The translations under genes and the position numbers were made by a program. Under the pieces are notes generated by a model that was given only the letters and a program-made list of their open reading frames with translations, was not told where the DNA came from and did no database searches. 38,810 nucleotides of DNA from Bacteroidota bacterium (GTDB lineage Bacteria > Bacteroidota > Bacteroidia > Chitinophagales > Chitinophagaceae), in assembly GCA_013289015.1 (NCBI GenBank), contig JABDAV010000021.1, positions 1 through 38,810 on the forward strand, given 5' to 3'. Of this stretch, positions 1 to 7,251 are shown piece by piece. Every line of letters begins with the position of its first letter. Positions within the stretch are counted from its first letter, which is position 1.

Positions 1-200
1 TCTCTCTAAGAGCAGGTTATTATAAAGAAACAAAACAAATGGGTGACCGCAGTTATTTTTCCGCAGGTGTTGGATTAACATACCAGGTGTACACTTTTGA
101 TTTTTCTTACCTCGCTCCATCCGGTAATGGCGTTACAAGAAATCCTTTGTCAAATACCTTGCGTTTTACCGTTTTGTTTGACTTGGGACCGCAGGAATAA
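1..200 (+). CDS. porV: Type IX secretion system outer-membrane protein PorV, C-terminal end (partial)
   Basis: The reading frame is open from base 3 to the TAA at 198-200 and gives the last 65 residues; the start lies outside the window. The fragment alternates polar and hydrophobic residues like outer-membrane beta strands. It contains FDFSYLAP, then RNPLSNTLRFTVLFDLG just before the end, which matches how I remember the PorV (LptO) C-terminus of Bacteroidota. PorV is an outer-membrane beta-barrel of the FadL-like type that, from family knowledge, acts as a shuttle for type IX secretion cargo and works with PorU. The assignment rests on the C-terminal strand motif only, so a related PorV/PorQ-like barrel is possible. 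A palindromic repeat follows 51 bases downstream, before ispF. Confidence 0.72.
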   Translation, partial: SLRAGYYKETKQMGDRSYFSAGVGLTYQVYTFDFSYLAPSGNGVTRNPLSNTLRFTVLFDLGPQE

Positions 201-251
201 TGTTTTTTTAAAACATATTTTAAAGCGAGGGCAATTACCTTCGCTTTCGTC

Positions 252-271
252 ATTCCCGCGAAAGCGGGAAT
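252..271. repeat. Palindromic repeat of the ATTCCC-N8-GGGAAT type
   Basis: Eight-base arms ATTCCCGC and GCGGGAAT enclose a GAAA loop. The core fits the ATTCCC-N8-GGGAAT form of the Neisseria dRS3 element and of similar palindromes in other phyla. It sits between the porV stop and the ispF start and could also act as a weak terminator, although no T-run follows. A degenerate relative, ATTCCCGG then GGAAT, occurs at about 4582-4608. Confidence 0.6.
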
Positions 272-292
272 CTCATTATAATCAACATAATA

Positions 293-775
293 ATGAACAT
301 ACGCATAGGTTCAGGAGTAGATTTTCATCGTTTAACTGAAGGCCGCGATCTGTGGCTCGGCGGTGTTAAGATACCCCATATAAAAGGCGCGCTTGGCCAC
401 AGCGACGCAGATGTTTTGCTGCATGCTATTTGCGATGCAATGTTGGGTGCAGCTTGTTTGGGCGATATTGGCGAACATTTTCCCGATACATCAGATGAGT
501 TTAAAAATATAGATAGTAAGATATTATTGCAACGAACCAATGCGCTTTTGCAAAAAGAAAATTATAAGTTGATAAATATTGACAGCACATTGTGTTTGCA
601 ATCACCTAAAATAAAACCCTATGTTGCGCAGATGCAAAAAGTAATTGCAGGTATTTTACAACTGGGTGAAAAAGATGTTTCAATAAAAGCTACTACAACA
701 GAAAAACTCGGTTTTGTAGGAAGAGAAGAAGGTGTAGTTGCCTGTGCAACAGTATTGATAGAAAAAATTAAGTAA
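293..775 (+). CDS. ispF: 2-C-methyl-D-erythritol 2,4-cyclodiphosphate synthase
   Basis: The enzyme cyclises 4-diphosphocytidyl-2-C-methyl-D-erythritol 2-phosphate to the 2,4-cyclodiphosphate with release of CMP, in the cytosolic MEP pathway to isoprenoids. The 160-residue length is standard. The metal site is visible as the D-x-H motif GVDFHRL (D10, H12) and H44 in ADVLLHAICDAMLG. GHSDAD (35-40) and the acidic DIGEHFPD loop (58-65) are typical, and the C-terminal stretch TTEKLGFVGREEG is the family signature near the nucleotide site. The ATG at 293 gives the normal N-terminus. It lies downstream of porV and about 100 bases upstream of dut; no promoter box was recognised. Confidence 0.95.
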   Translation: MNIRIGSGVDFHRLTEGRDLWLGGVKIPHIKGALGHSDADVLLHAICDAMLGAACLGDIGEHFPDTSDEFKNIDSKILLQRTNALLQKENYKLINIDSTLCLQSPKIKPYVAQMQKVIAGILQLGEKDVSIKATTTEKLGFVGREEGVVACATVLIEKIK

Positions 776-778
776 GAT

Positions 779-856
779 CAATATTCAATGTTCAATAATT
801 AACACTCAATAATCAAAGACTTCAACTTGGATATTGTTTATTGAATATTGAATGTT
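779..856. repeat. Inverted arrangement of short ATTCAAT/ATTGAAT words
   Basis: The ispF-dut spacer is built almost entirely from the words ATTCAAT, TTCAATA and CTCAATA in its left half and ATTGAAT and ATTGTTT in its right half. The two halves are imperfect reverse complements and could fold into an AT-rich hairpin ending in TTTTAAAA. Similar word-built spacers occur at 28498-28546, 29111-29185 and 37622-37712. Confidence 0.5.
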
Positions 857-872
857 TTAAAATAAATCGCTT

Positions 873-1313
873 GTGCAATCGATCACCATTAATATAATCA
901 ACAAGTCTTCTAATCCACTGCCTTCCTATGAAACCATTGGCTCTTCAGGAATGGATATCCGCGCAAACCTGCAAAGCCCTGTTAAATTGGAATCGATGAA
1001 ACGTGCGCTTATACCAACAGGCCTGTTTATTGAATTGCCTTTGGGTTATGAGGCACAGGTGAGGCCGCGCAGTGGTTTGGCAATCAAACATGGCATTACC
1101 TGTTTAAATTCGCCGGGCACAATTGACAGTGATTATCGGGGTGAAATAAAGATCGTTCTCATTAATCTTTCTGATGAAAGTTTTACAATACAACATGGAG
1201 AAAGAATTGCGCAAATGATCATTCTACCTGTGTTCAAAGCTGAATGGCAGGTTACTAATATTTTAAATGAAACCAAACGCGGTGAAGGCGGGTTTGGTCA
1301 CACGGGAAAATAA
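873..1313 (+). CDS. dut: Deoxyuridine 5'-triphosphate nucleotidohydrolase (dUTPase)
   Basis: Hydrolyses dUTP to dUMP and pyrophosphate, which keeps uracil out of DNA and supplies dTMP synthesis. The 146-residue length fits the homotrimeric family, and all five motifs are present: SSGMDIRA (24-31), [11 protein letters not shown] (65-75), [11 protein letters not shown] (82-92), GERIAQM (109-115) and the C-terminal [11 protein letters not shown] (136-146) that closes over the active site. D85 and D87 lie in motif 3. The start must be GTG at 873: no ATG lies between the in-frame stop at 858-860 and motif 1. The last codon is separated by only four bases from the next ATG (1318), so it is probably co-transcribed with the lipoprotein gene. 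Confidence 0.95.
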   Translation: MQSITINIINKSSNPLPSYETIGSSGMDIRANLQSPVKLESMKRALIPTGLFIELPLGYEAQVRPRSGLAIKHGITCLNSPGTIDSDYRGEIKIVLINLSDESFTIQHGERIAQMIILPVFKAEWQVTNILNETKRGEGGFGHTGK

Positions 1314-1317
1314 AAGC

Positions 1318-2139
1318 ATGCAAAATTTTTTTATAGGGATTATTTTTTTTGGATTGATAACGGTTGGATGTCATACAGCCAAACAAACGCAGCATGTACT
1401 AAGAGACAGCAATGTTGCAACAGCTCCGGCAGTTACACTAAAGCCTGTTGATTCTGCAGCCATTTTTAAACAACAGCTTTCAAATATTTTAACAGCGCCA
1501 TTAAATTATACAACATTTTATGGAAAGGCAAAAGCAAACTTCAACTCTCCGCAGGCATCAGGGAATGCAATGGTATATATAAAAATGAAGAAGGACAGTG
1601 TTATATGGATATCTGTAACAGGTCCTTTAAATATCGAAGGAGTAAGAGTTTTAATAACACAGGACAGTATAAAAATTCTCAACAAACTTGAAGGCAGTTT
1701 ACAGTTAAGCGGCATTGATCAATTACAGAAAATAACAAAACTGCCGCTTACGTTCACTGATCTTCAAAATGTAATTTTAGGAAGAGCCTTTTTTATAAAC
1801 GGAGATAGTTCAGGCGGTACATATGAAGTGAAGAAAGATTCGATCATTGTAACGGCTGCCAGCAACCTGCTTACGTCAGTATATTCATTCACTAAAAACA
1901 ATCTTCAATTAACCCAAAGCAGTTTTCAAACTTCAAATAATCCTTCGGTTACAGGCGCTGATATCATGTATAATAATTATAGCCCTGCAGATGTTATGAA
2001 CTTTTCAACCGACCGTAATATCACTATAACCGGATCATTGCCGTCAACCATTCAATTAAGTTTTAGGGAATTCAATTTCAACCAGCCTCAAAGCTTTGTG
2101 TTTACAGTTTCAAAAAATTACCACATCAAATACGAATAA
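1318..2139 (+). CDS. DUF4292-type lipoprotein (LolA/LolB-like)
   Basis: I chose the ATG at 1318, four bases after the dut stop. An upstream alternative at 1267 would overlap dut and would bury the signal peptide. The 273-residue product begins with a hydrophobic stretch ending in a lipobox (TVGC, Cys 17), so it is an exported, lipid-modified protein. The body is predicted to be mostly beta strand, with YGKAKANF, VIWISVTGPLNIEGVRVLIT and LGRAFF segments that resemble the DUF4292 family of Bacteroidota, which is thought to share the LolA/LolB lipoprotein-carrier fold. The position just before an EnvC-like gene is the order I associate with this family. Substrate unknown. Confidence 0.72.
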   Translation: MQNFFIGIIFFGLITVGCHTAKQTQHVLRDSNVATAPAVTLKPVDSAAIFKQQLSNILTAPLNYTTFYGKAKANFNSPQASGNAMVYIKMKKDSVIWISVTGPLNIEGVRVLITQDSIKILNKLEGSLQLSGIDQLQKITKLPLTFTDLQNVILGRAFFINGDSSGGTYEVKKDSIIVTAASNLLTSVYSFTKNNLQLTQSSFQTSNNPSVTGADIMYNNYSPADVMNFSTDRNITITGSLPSTIQLSFREFNFNQPQSFVFTVSKNYHIKYE

Positions 2140-2176
2140 GCAATCTACTGCGTTAACTTAGCAGCCATTGCTAAAA

Positions 2177-2184
2177 TAATTTTG
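2177..2184 (+). promoter_or_regulatory. Candidate Bacteroidota -7 box (TAATTTTG) very close to a start codon
   Basis: The octamer is an exact match to the TAnnTTTG -7 consensus. Its final G lies five bases before the ATG at 2189, so transcription would start at or next to the start codon. A TTA, not the preferred TTG, lies 21 bases upstream of the box. Confidence 0.4.
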
Positions 2185-2188
2185 TTTG

Positions 2189-3553
2189 ATGATTAAAAAA
2201 CTGTTTGCAGCTTTTATAGGTTTCATGATTGTTGTATCGTGCTTCTCGCAGGACACAAAAGAAGACATACAAAGAAAGCAACAACAACTGCAAAAAGAAA
2301 TAGATGATCTTAACAACACACTCGGGCAAATAAAATCAAGCAAAAAACAATCGCTTGGCCAGCTTGCATTGGTGAAAAGAAAAATAGAAGCACGCACTGA
2401 ACTCATCAATAATATAAACAGGGATCTTAGAAGGCTTGATGATAACATCTATACCAACCAGATTGAAATAAATCACCTGAGAACAGAACTTGACTCGCTT
2501 AAAGCCAATTATGCTAAAAGTTTAGTGTTTGCATATAAGAACCGCAGCAGTTATGATTACCTGAATTTTATTTTTTCTGCTACTACTTTTAATGATGCCA
2601 TAAAACGCATAGCGTATTTAAGAAGTTACAAGCAATACCGCGAAACACAGGTAGGCACTATACAAAAAACACAGGAAGTATTACAGGGAAAGATATCGAC
2701 ACTTACTTCTGCCAAAGTGGAAAAGAATGAAGTGTTGACAGACCAAGGCAAGCAGTTGAATGTTTTGCAGGAAGACAAGAAAGAACAAAATGATGTATTG
2801 AAAGATCTTAAAAGCAAAGAAACCGATATAGCCAGCCAGATAAAACAAAACCAACGTGATCAGCAAAAATTAAAAGGAGCTTTACAAGCTATCATCAATC
2901 GTGAAATTGTAGAAGAAAAAAGAAAAGAAGCTGCGCGGTTGAAAGCAATTGAAGATCAAAAAAAGAAAGATGCAGCCGTTGCTGCAGCTAATAATAATGC
3001 ATCATCAGGCACTGCAAAAGCAAATACTGCTACTACAACACCGAACAATAACGTAAGCAATTCCAATACAGGTACAACAACTGCTGCGAAATCAAGTCGC
3101 GTGTATAATGTTTTGGAATCTACGGATGAAAGTTTATCTAACTCAATAAACTTTGAAACTAACCGTGGCAAATTACCATGGCCGGTTAATTCAGGTAATG
3201 TAATTATTCCGTTTGGAAGATACCAGGTGCCCGGTACAACTCTTTGGGGCAACAGTGATGGCATAACCATAGCATTGCCGGTTGGCTCTGCTGTAAAAGC
3301 TGTTGCTGATGGTGAAGTGCGCGCTGTGTTTGATATTGGAGGCCCGCAGGTAGTGGTAGTAAGGCACGGTAAATATTTTACAGCGTATAGTAATCTCACT
3401 AACATAAAAGTTTCAACCGGTACACAGGTGCATGCGGGAACAGTTCTCGGCAATGCAGATAAAGGCCAGGAAGGCGATGGAGAAATTACTTTTATGGTTG
3501 AGAACAGCAGTGGTGGTTATATGAATCCCGAAAGCTGGCTGCGACCAAAATAA
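2189..3553 (+). CDS. EnvC-like murein hydrolase activator (degenerate M23 domain)
   Basis: The ATG at 2189 is preferred over the TTG one codon upstream. The 454-residue product has an N-terminal export signal ending near SCFSQ. A long charged coiled coil follows (about residues 23-240, rich in K, Q, E). Next is an Ala/Asn/Thr-rich linker of about 60 residues and then a C-terminal lysostaphin-like M23 beta domain (about 330-454). The M23 metal ligands are missing. Where active enzymes have HxxxD, the sequence reads NSDGITIALPVGSAV, and the usual HxH near the end is replaced by GDGEITFMVEN. Coiled coil plus a non-catalytic LytM domain is the architecture of EnvC, which activates amidases at the divisome, so an activator role is inferred. 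Confidence 0.85.
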   Translation: MIKKLFAAFIGFMIVVSCFSQDTKEDIQRKQQQLQKEIDDLNNTLGQIKSSKKQSLGQLALVKRKIEARTELINNINRDLRRLDDNIYTNQIEINHLRTELDSLKANYAKSLVFAYKNRSSYDYLNFIFSATTFNDAIKRIAYLRSYKQYRETQVGTIQKTQEVLQGKISTLTSAKVEKNEVLTDQGKQLNVLQEDKKEQNDVLKDLKSKETDIASQIKQNQRDQQKLKGALQAIINREIVEEKRKEAARLKAIEDQKKKDAAVAAANNNASSGTAKANTATTTPNNNVSNSNTGTTTAAKSSRVYNVLESTDESLSNSINFETNRGKLPWPVNSGNVIIPFGRYQVPGTTLWGNSDGITIALPVGSAVKAVADGEVRAVFDIGGPQVVVVRHGKYFTAYSNLTNIKVSTGTQVHAGTVLGNADKGQEGDGEITFMVENSSGGYMNPESWLRPK

Positions 3554-3648
3554 GCATAAGCTTTATAGATGTTGGTTTTTAAGTTTTTTCTTTCCACAAT
3601 TATTTACGGCATGATTTTCTAAATGATTTATAAGAAAATTTTTTAGAA

Positions 3649-3801
3649 ATGAAATACGCAAAACGATCATTTAAAGTAATGCTGGCAATAATTGCCTCTT
3701 CAATAATGTTGGCTGCATGTGAAGCCACTGTAAAAGTTCCCAGGCATCCTGCACCTGGTGAGCCGCCTCCGCCGCCGCCAAAAGTAGAAGTTCATCGTTA
3801 A
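3649..3801 (+). CDS. Small proline-rich lipoprotein (50 residues)
   Basis: The ATG at 3649 opens a 50-residue frame with a basic N-terminus (MKYAKRSFK), a hydrophobic core and a lipobox LAAC (Cys 25). The mature peptide would have only about 26 residues, with a PGEPPPPPPK run near the end. The frame is followed within 25 bases by a clear intrinsic terminator, which supports it being a real short gene. Short Pro-rich lipoproteins are common in Bacteroidota; the function is unknown. Confidence 0.65.
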   Translation: MKYAKRSFKVMLAIIASSIMLAACEATVKVPRHPAPGEPPPPPPKVEVHR

Positions 3802-3823
3802 TACATTTATATTCCTATATATT

Positions 3824-3855
3824 AATAGCCTGTATAAAAGCAGGCTATTTTTTTT
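3824..3855 (+). terminator. Intrinsic terminator
   Basis: Perfect nine-base arms AATAGCCTG (3824-3832) and CAGGCTATT (3841-3849) enclose an eight-base loop and are followed by a T-run. It ends the small lipoprotein gene. Confidence 0.88.
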
Positions 3856-3886
3856 ATTATAAAGGGTCTATTTGTATTCAAAATCT

Positions 3887-4569
3887 ATGCGCATTGCTGC
3901 TTTTGTTTTGTGTATTTTAATTCCCTGTTTGTTGCCTGCTCAAAAGAAAATTTAACTTACATTTCCTGATAATGCTATTGCTTTTTCATTTTATAATGAA
4001 AATAATCAGGCTGCGTATTCAGTTGCTTATAAAAAACAGGTTATAGTTAATAAGAGCTTTTTAGGTCTTGAATTTAAAGATGGTTCATTTATGAATGACC
4101 TGAAAGCAGGCAGGCCTGTTTATAAAAATTCATCAGAAGATTATGATCTTATCACCGGCAAAAACAAGCCATGTACATGATGTGTATAAAGAAGTTTCAA
4201 TACCTATTCAATCAACAAATAAAAATTATACTATACAACTTGTTGTAAGAGCTTTTATTGATGGTCTTGCTTTTGGATCATCAACTAAAAATAATTTTGA
4301 ATTACCTGAAGAAAGTACAACATTCAATCTTGCAAACAACCCAACTGTAAAAGCATTATTGCTGCCTAATTATACAACGTCGCATGAAGGTTATTATCCA
4401 ACAGTTGCATTGCATCTGATCCGGATCATTTAAACAAAGAAACAAAACAGGTAACAACAAAGACGTATTGAATGTAAACATTTCAGCTGGTGGTGGCTTG
4501 CTGTTTGTGTTAAAAAGAATTAGTAAAGTTAAATATCCTGAACCTTCATTTACCTATTATTTTATTTGA
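3887..4569 (+). pseudogene. Decayed GH97-type alpha-glucosidase/alpha-galactosidase remnant
   Basis: The ATG at 3887 begins a signal peptide (MRIAAFVLCILIPCLLPAQ) that stops at an in-frame TAA (3953-3955). The same frame then continues as LTFPDNAIAFSFYNENNQ, AYSVAYKKQ and SFLGLEFKDG, which resembles the N-terminal beta domain of GH97 enzymes. A frameshift at an A-run near 4165 moves the homology into the frame TSHVHDVYKEVSIPIQ and FIDGLAFGSS, which ends at 4433. Two further shifts lead to DVLNVNISAGGGLLFVLKRI (ends 4569), like the GH97 C-terminal GGG segment. The whole catalytic barrel is absent, since the intact enzyme would need roughly 2 kb. The family call is from remembered sequence patterns; decay itself is directly visible. 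Confidence 0.6.
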
Positions 4570-4825
4570 TTAACCGATTTGTCATTCCCGGTTTTTTATA
4601 TCAGGAATAGCTTGCATCCAATTAAATTATTGATTTATGGATGTGCTATCTTATGCAAAGATTTTCTGGGTTGGGTTTATTCTTTGCTGGTTATTAATTT
4701 CAGCAGTAAAAAAAAGTTCTTAAAGAGATACAGGCAGAATTTTAATTGCAGCAATGCCAAATATTATTATTGAAGCATACGAATATTTTGTCGTAGGTTC
4801 AATAACGTTTGTACATTTCCTGCAC
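4570..4825. other. Non-coding or degraded spacer
   Basis: No intact gene is seen. A conceptual frame with FWVGFILCWLLISAVKKSS near 4660-4715 looks like a signal-peptide relic without a body, and a second short frame (RDTGRILIAAMP) follows. The stretch may be further debris of the glycosidase locus. Confidence 0.4.
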
Positions 4826-5812
4826 TTATGATGATGTTGCCAGCACCTGCAACATTGCCTTAGTAAGTTTAATTGCTTTTCTATCCTGGTTTGTTCCGCT
4901 ATAAGCTACAGCATATAATGCGTTACCGGATATTTCATCAACTGTTTGCGTAAACAGTGTTAAAGAATTTGTTCTGATACCAAACTCATTACACACCGGT
5001 GTTTTTTTATTGCAGTCTGTCATAAAAGTTTGCGATGCTGTTGCAAAGCCATTTGCACACGTTTTATTATTATACCAATGCACATTGCTATAATCAAAAC
5101 TTATTTTTTTAGCACCTGCGATATATGTATTCACCATATCTAAAAGCCCGTCATAATCATTGTTCAGACCAACATAATAATCCTGTTTCCATTGCTCCTG
5201 GGCCGTACCTGTTAACTGAGAGTACATCCATCGCTGTAATGAAGCATGTGTTAAACCGGCATCAGCAATTTTAAATCCATACTTATGCCCGATGGATGTC
5301 ATAATAGTAAGTTCATTAATATAATCCTGCACATTGGCGCCGTTCTGCACTTCATGGTCCCACTCATTTTCAATGCTTACAAATGGTATTTGTTTTTTAC
5401 GGTCTGCATAGTATTTAAAAAACGCATCCGCCTGTGTTTTAAGAGCATTGGTATCTTTAGGAAAGCCTCTGTTACCATTGGTTCCGGTATACCAGCTTAA
5501 ACTTATTTGCACATTATATCCTTTAGATATATAATCATCAACAGTTTTTCCTACGGTTGTTTGTGAAAGAAACATAGTAAGCCTAACCACATTTACATCG
5601 GCTGTTTTCATATCAGCTTGTATTTGATCATCGCTGGCTTTTTCCTCAATTAATCCATATATTGTTTGCAACGGCTTTATCTGTTGTGCAACTGCCGACG
5701 AAGTACCTGAATTAAGTGTGCCGGTTTCAGAAGATGGTACCATTTCTTGCTTTGTACAAGCTGCTAATGCAATAAATAGCAGTGCATAAAGGTTAACTTT
5801 ACGGGGAACCAT
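4826..5812 (-). CDS. Lipoprotein with a glycoside-hydrolase clan A-like barrel
   Basis: The 328-residue product begins with a lipoprotein signal (LIALAAC-type lipobox, Cys 19) and a Ser/Thr-rich spacer to about residue 45. The rest looks like a (beta/alpha)8 barrel. NVVRLTMF and YNVQISLSWY are strand-like, and FVSIENEWDHE (144-154) has an Asn-Glu pair (N149-E150) typical of the clan A acid/base. SNVHWYN (242-248) and PVCNEFGIRT (272-281) carry a second Glu (E276) in a good place for the nucleophile. These residues suggest a surface-exposed retaining glycosidase, but I cannot name the family (GH39- or GH5-like are options) or the substrate. It stands alone, back to back with a decayed GH97 gene, so the area may be the remains of a glycan-use locus. 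Confidence 0.6.
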   Translation of the reverse strand: MVPRKVNLYALLFIALAACTKQEMVPSSETGTLNSGTSSAVAQQIKPLQTIYGLIEEKASDDQIQADMKTADVNVVRLTMFLSQTTVGKTVDDYISKGYNVQISLSWYTGTNGNRGFPKDTNALKTQADAFFKYYADRKKQIPFVSIENEWDHEVQNGANVQDYINELTIMTSIGHKYGFKIADAGLTHASLQRWMYSQLTGTAQEQWKQDYYVGLNNDYDGLLDMVNTYIAGAKKISFDYSNVHWYNNKTCANGFATASQTFMTDCNKKTPVCNEFGIRTNSLTLFTQTVDEISGNALYAVAYSGTNQDRKAIKLTKAMLQVLATSS

Positions 5813-6785
5813 AATAATGATTTAAAGTGATAGACAAATAGGTTAATGTTACCGGAGTATAGTCCTGGTTGCAAGCATTAATCCACCAGCAGGTATTGCC
5901 TTGTCAATGCAAGCCAAAACAAAAAAGAAGTTTTTTAATAGATATCAGATTTCTTTTTGTTGTCGGATTTTCTCCTTAGTAAGTTTCGCGGCTTAATACA
6001 ATTATTATGCCGGACTCTTATGCAGATAAAACCGAAATTTTGTACAGCTCCTTCCGCAATATGGGTAAAAACAAGATTAAATATATAAGCCAGGAATAAG
6101 GCTGATATTTATAACATACATTAAAAAAATATAAGATTGAATAAAAGTTAGTTTAACATGAGTTGGGATAAGAAATTTGAATCCTTGTTGAATAATATGC
6201 TGTTTGTTTTTCGTTATGAAGGTACGCCGTCACCTCGGTCGTCAGGAAAGGTCTCGTGAATTTTTGAGGGGTTAAATATTGAGAGATTTATTTCGTTCAT
6301 ATTTGTTTGTATAAGTCTCAATGATTGCTTCGCAGTTTTCCTTCGTTGCAATTATCTTTTTTATTTAAGTGCGGCGGCATTAATAGCTTCATCTTTATTT
6401 GCATGTTCTTCCTGGTCATTTCAATAACAAATTCAGGCACTGCCAAACCGCGCTAAAGCATAACGGCTGTTTATTTCAATCCCTTCCAATGAGCGTAACA
6501 GGTCTTCAAAATGCATGCTGTTGGCATTCCCGCATCCTGCTTAATATCTGCTGCTATACCCCTTCTCCGGAACCTGTACTGCTTTGCTTGCTGAATGGAT
6601 CACTCCCGTTTTCGCAGCATGTGCTGCCAGGTACATTCATTGGCTTTCTGCCTGATAGTTTATTTTTCCTTGTTTTTTTTGCCATTCCGGGGTTTATACT
6701 TATTTTACATACCATGATATCCTGTTCGTAAATAGCTGCATAAACTATACATTGCTTTTCATTCTGCTTCGCTTTCATAGAGACT

Positions 6786-6840
6786 TTATAGTAACCTTAT
6801 AGTAACCTTATAGTAACCTTATAGTAACCTTATAGTAACC
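6786..6840. repeat. Perfect 11-bp tandem repeat, five copies
   Basis: The unit TTATAGTAACC is repeated five times without a mismatch and is followed by a partial TTAC. The period is close to one DNA helical turn, so each copy would present the same face. No flanking gene reads through it. Confidence 0.95.
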
Positions 6841-7045
6841 TTACTCCATACCAAACCCCTGTCAGCTCCATGGCAAAAGGTACCCGGGTGTATAGGCAAG
6901 CCTGTATTATCGCATACTAAATAACGTGAATTGGAGATAAGCCTGGAGGGCCTTAATATGAATAAGCCTCTGATATAATCAAAGACTGAATATCATGATC
7001 AATTAATTAAATCCTGTGTGGTTCAATGTCTTTTACATTTAATCT

Positions 7046-7062
7046 CCCGTAATTCTTACGGG
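7046..7062. repeat. Small palindrome with a 3-nt loop (solo REP-like candidate)
   Basis: Seven-base arms CCCGTAA and TTACGGG enclose TTC, which reads as GAA on the minus strand. The seven-plus-three geometry and GAA loop match the palindromes of the 32-33 kb array (arms TAAGCCT/AGGCTTA, loop GAA), although the arms differ. Confidence 0.45.
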
Positions 7063-7251
7063 GCTATTCAAATTGAATCCTTTTAGAATTACTTTATGCT
7101 TAAACCAACTCACGTTAGTTTAGTAAATTTTAAATGTGTAACATTTTTTTGTTTACTATGCAAAGGGAATAAGCTGCCACTGCATGGCATCAGGCATGCT
7201 TACATTTCAAACAAAGAAAATTAATTGTTTATCCGACAATATATCTGCAAT

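Larger units (their letters stand above)
5813..7251. other. Long gene-free region (about 1.4 kb)
   Basis: I find no convincing gene. Frames of 110 residues (+, 6399-6731) and 74 residues (-, 6554-6778) overlap each other and lack recognisable domains. Two very short ATG frames at 6008-6100 (30 residues) and 6158-6259 (33 residues) have no support beyond being open. The region does hold an 11-bp tandem repeat (6786-6840) and a small palindrome (7046-7062). The area may be a scar of lost genes, in line with the GH97 remnant nearby. Confidence 0.55.

Noticed and set aside
97-339. 80-residue frame spanning the porV end and the ispF start
   Set aside because: It overlaps two well-supported genes in another frame and reads through the palindromic repeat.
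4579-4773. 64-residue frame after the GH97 remnant
   Set aside because: Composition is non-protein-like and parts of it read better as debris in other frames.
6399-6778. Open frames of 110 (+) and 74 (-) residues
   Set aside because: They overlap on opposite strands, have no domain, and lie in a stretch with other signs of decay.
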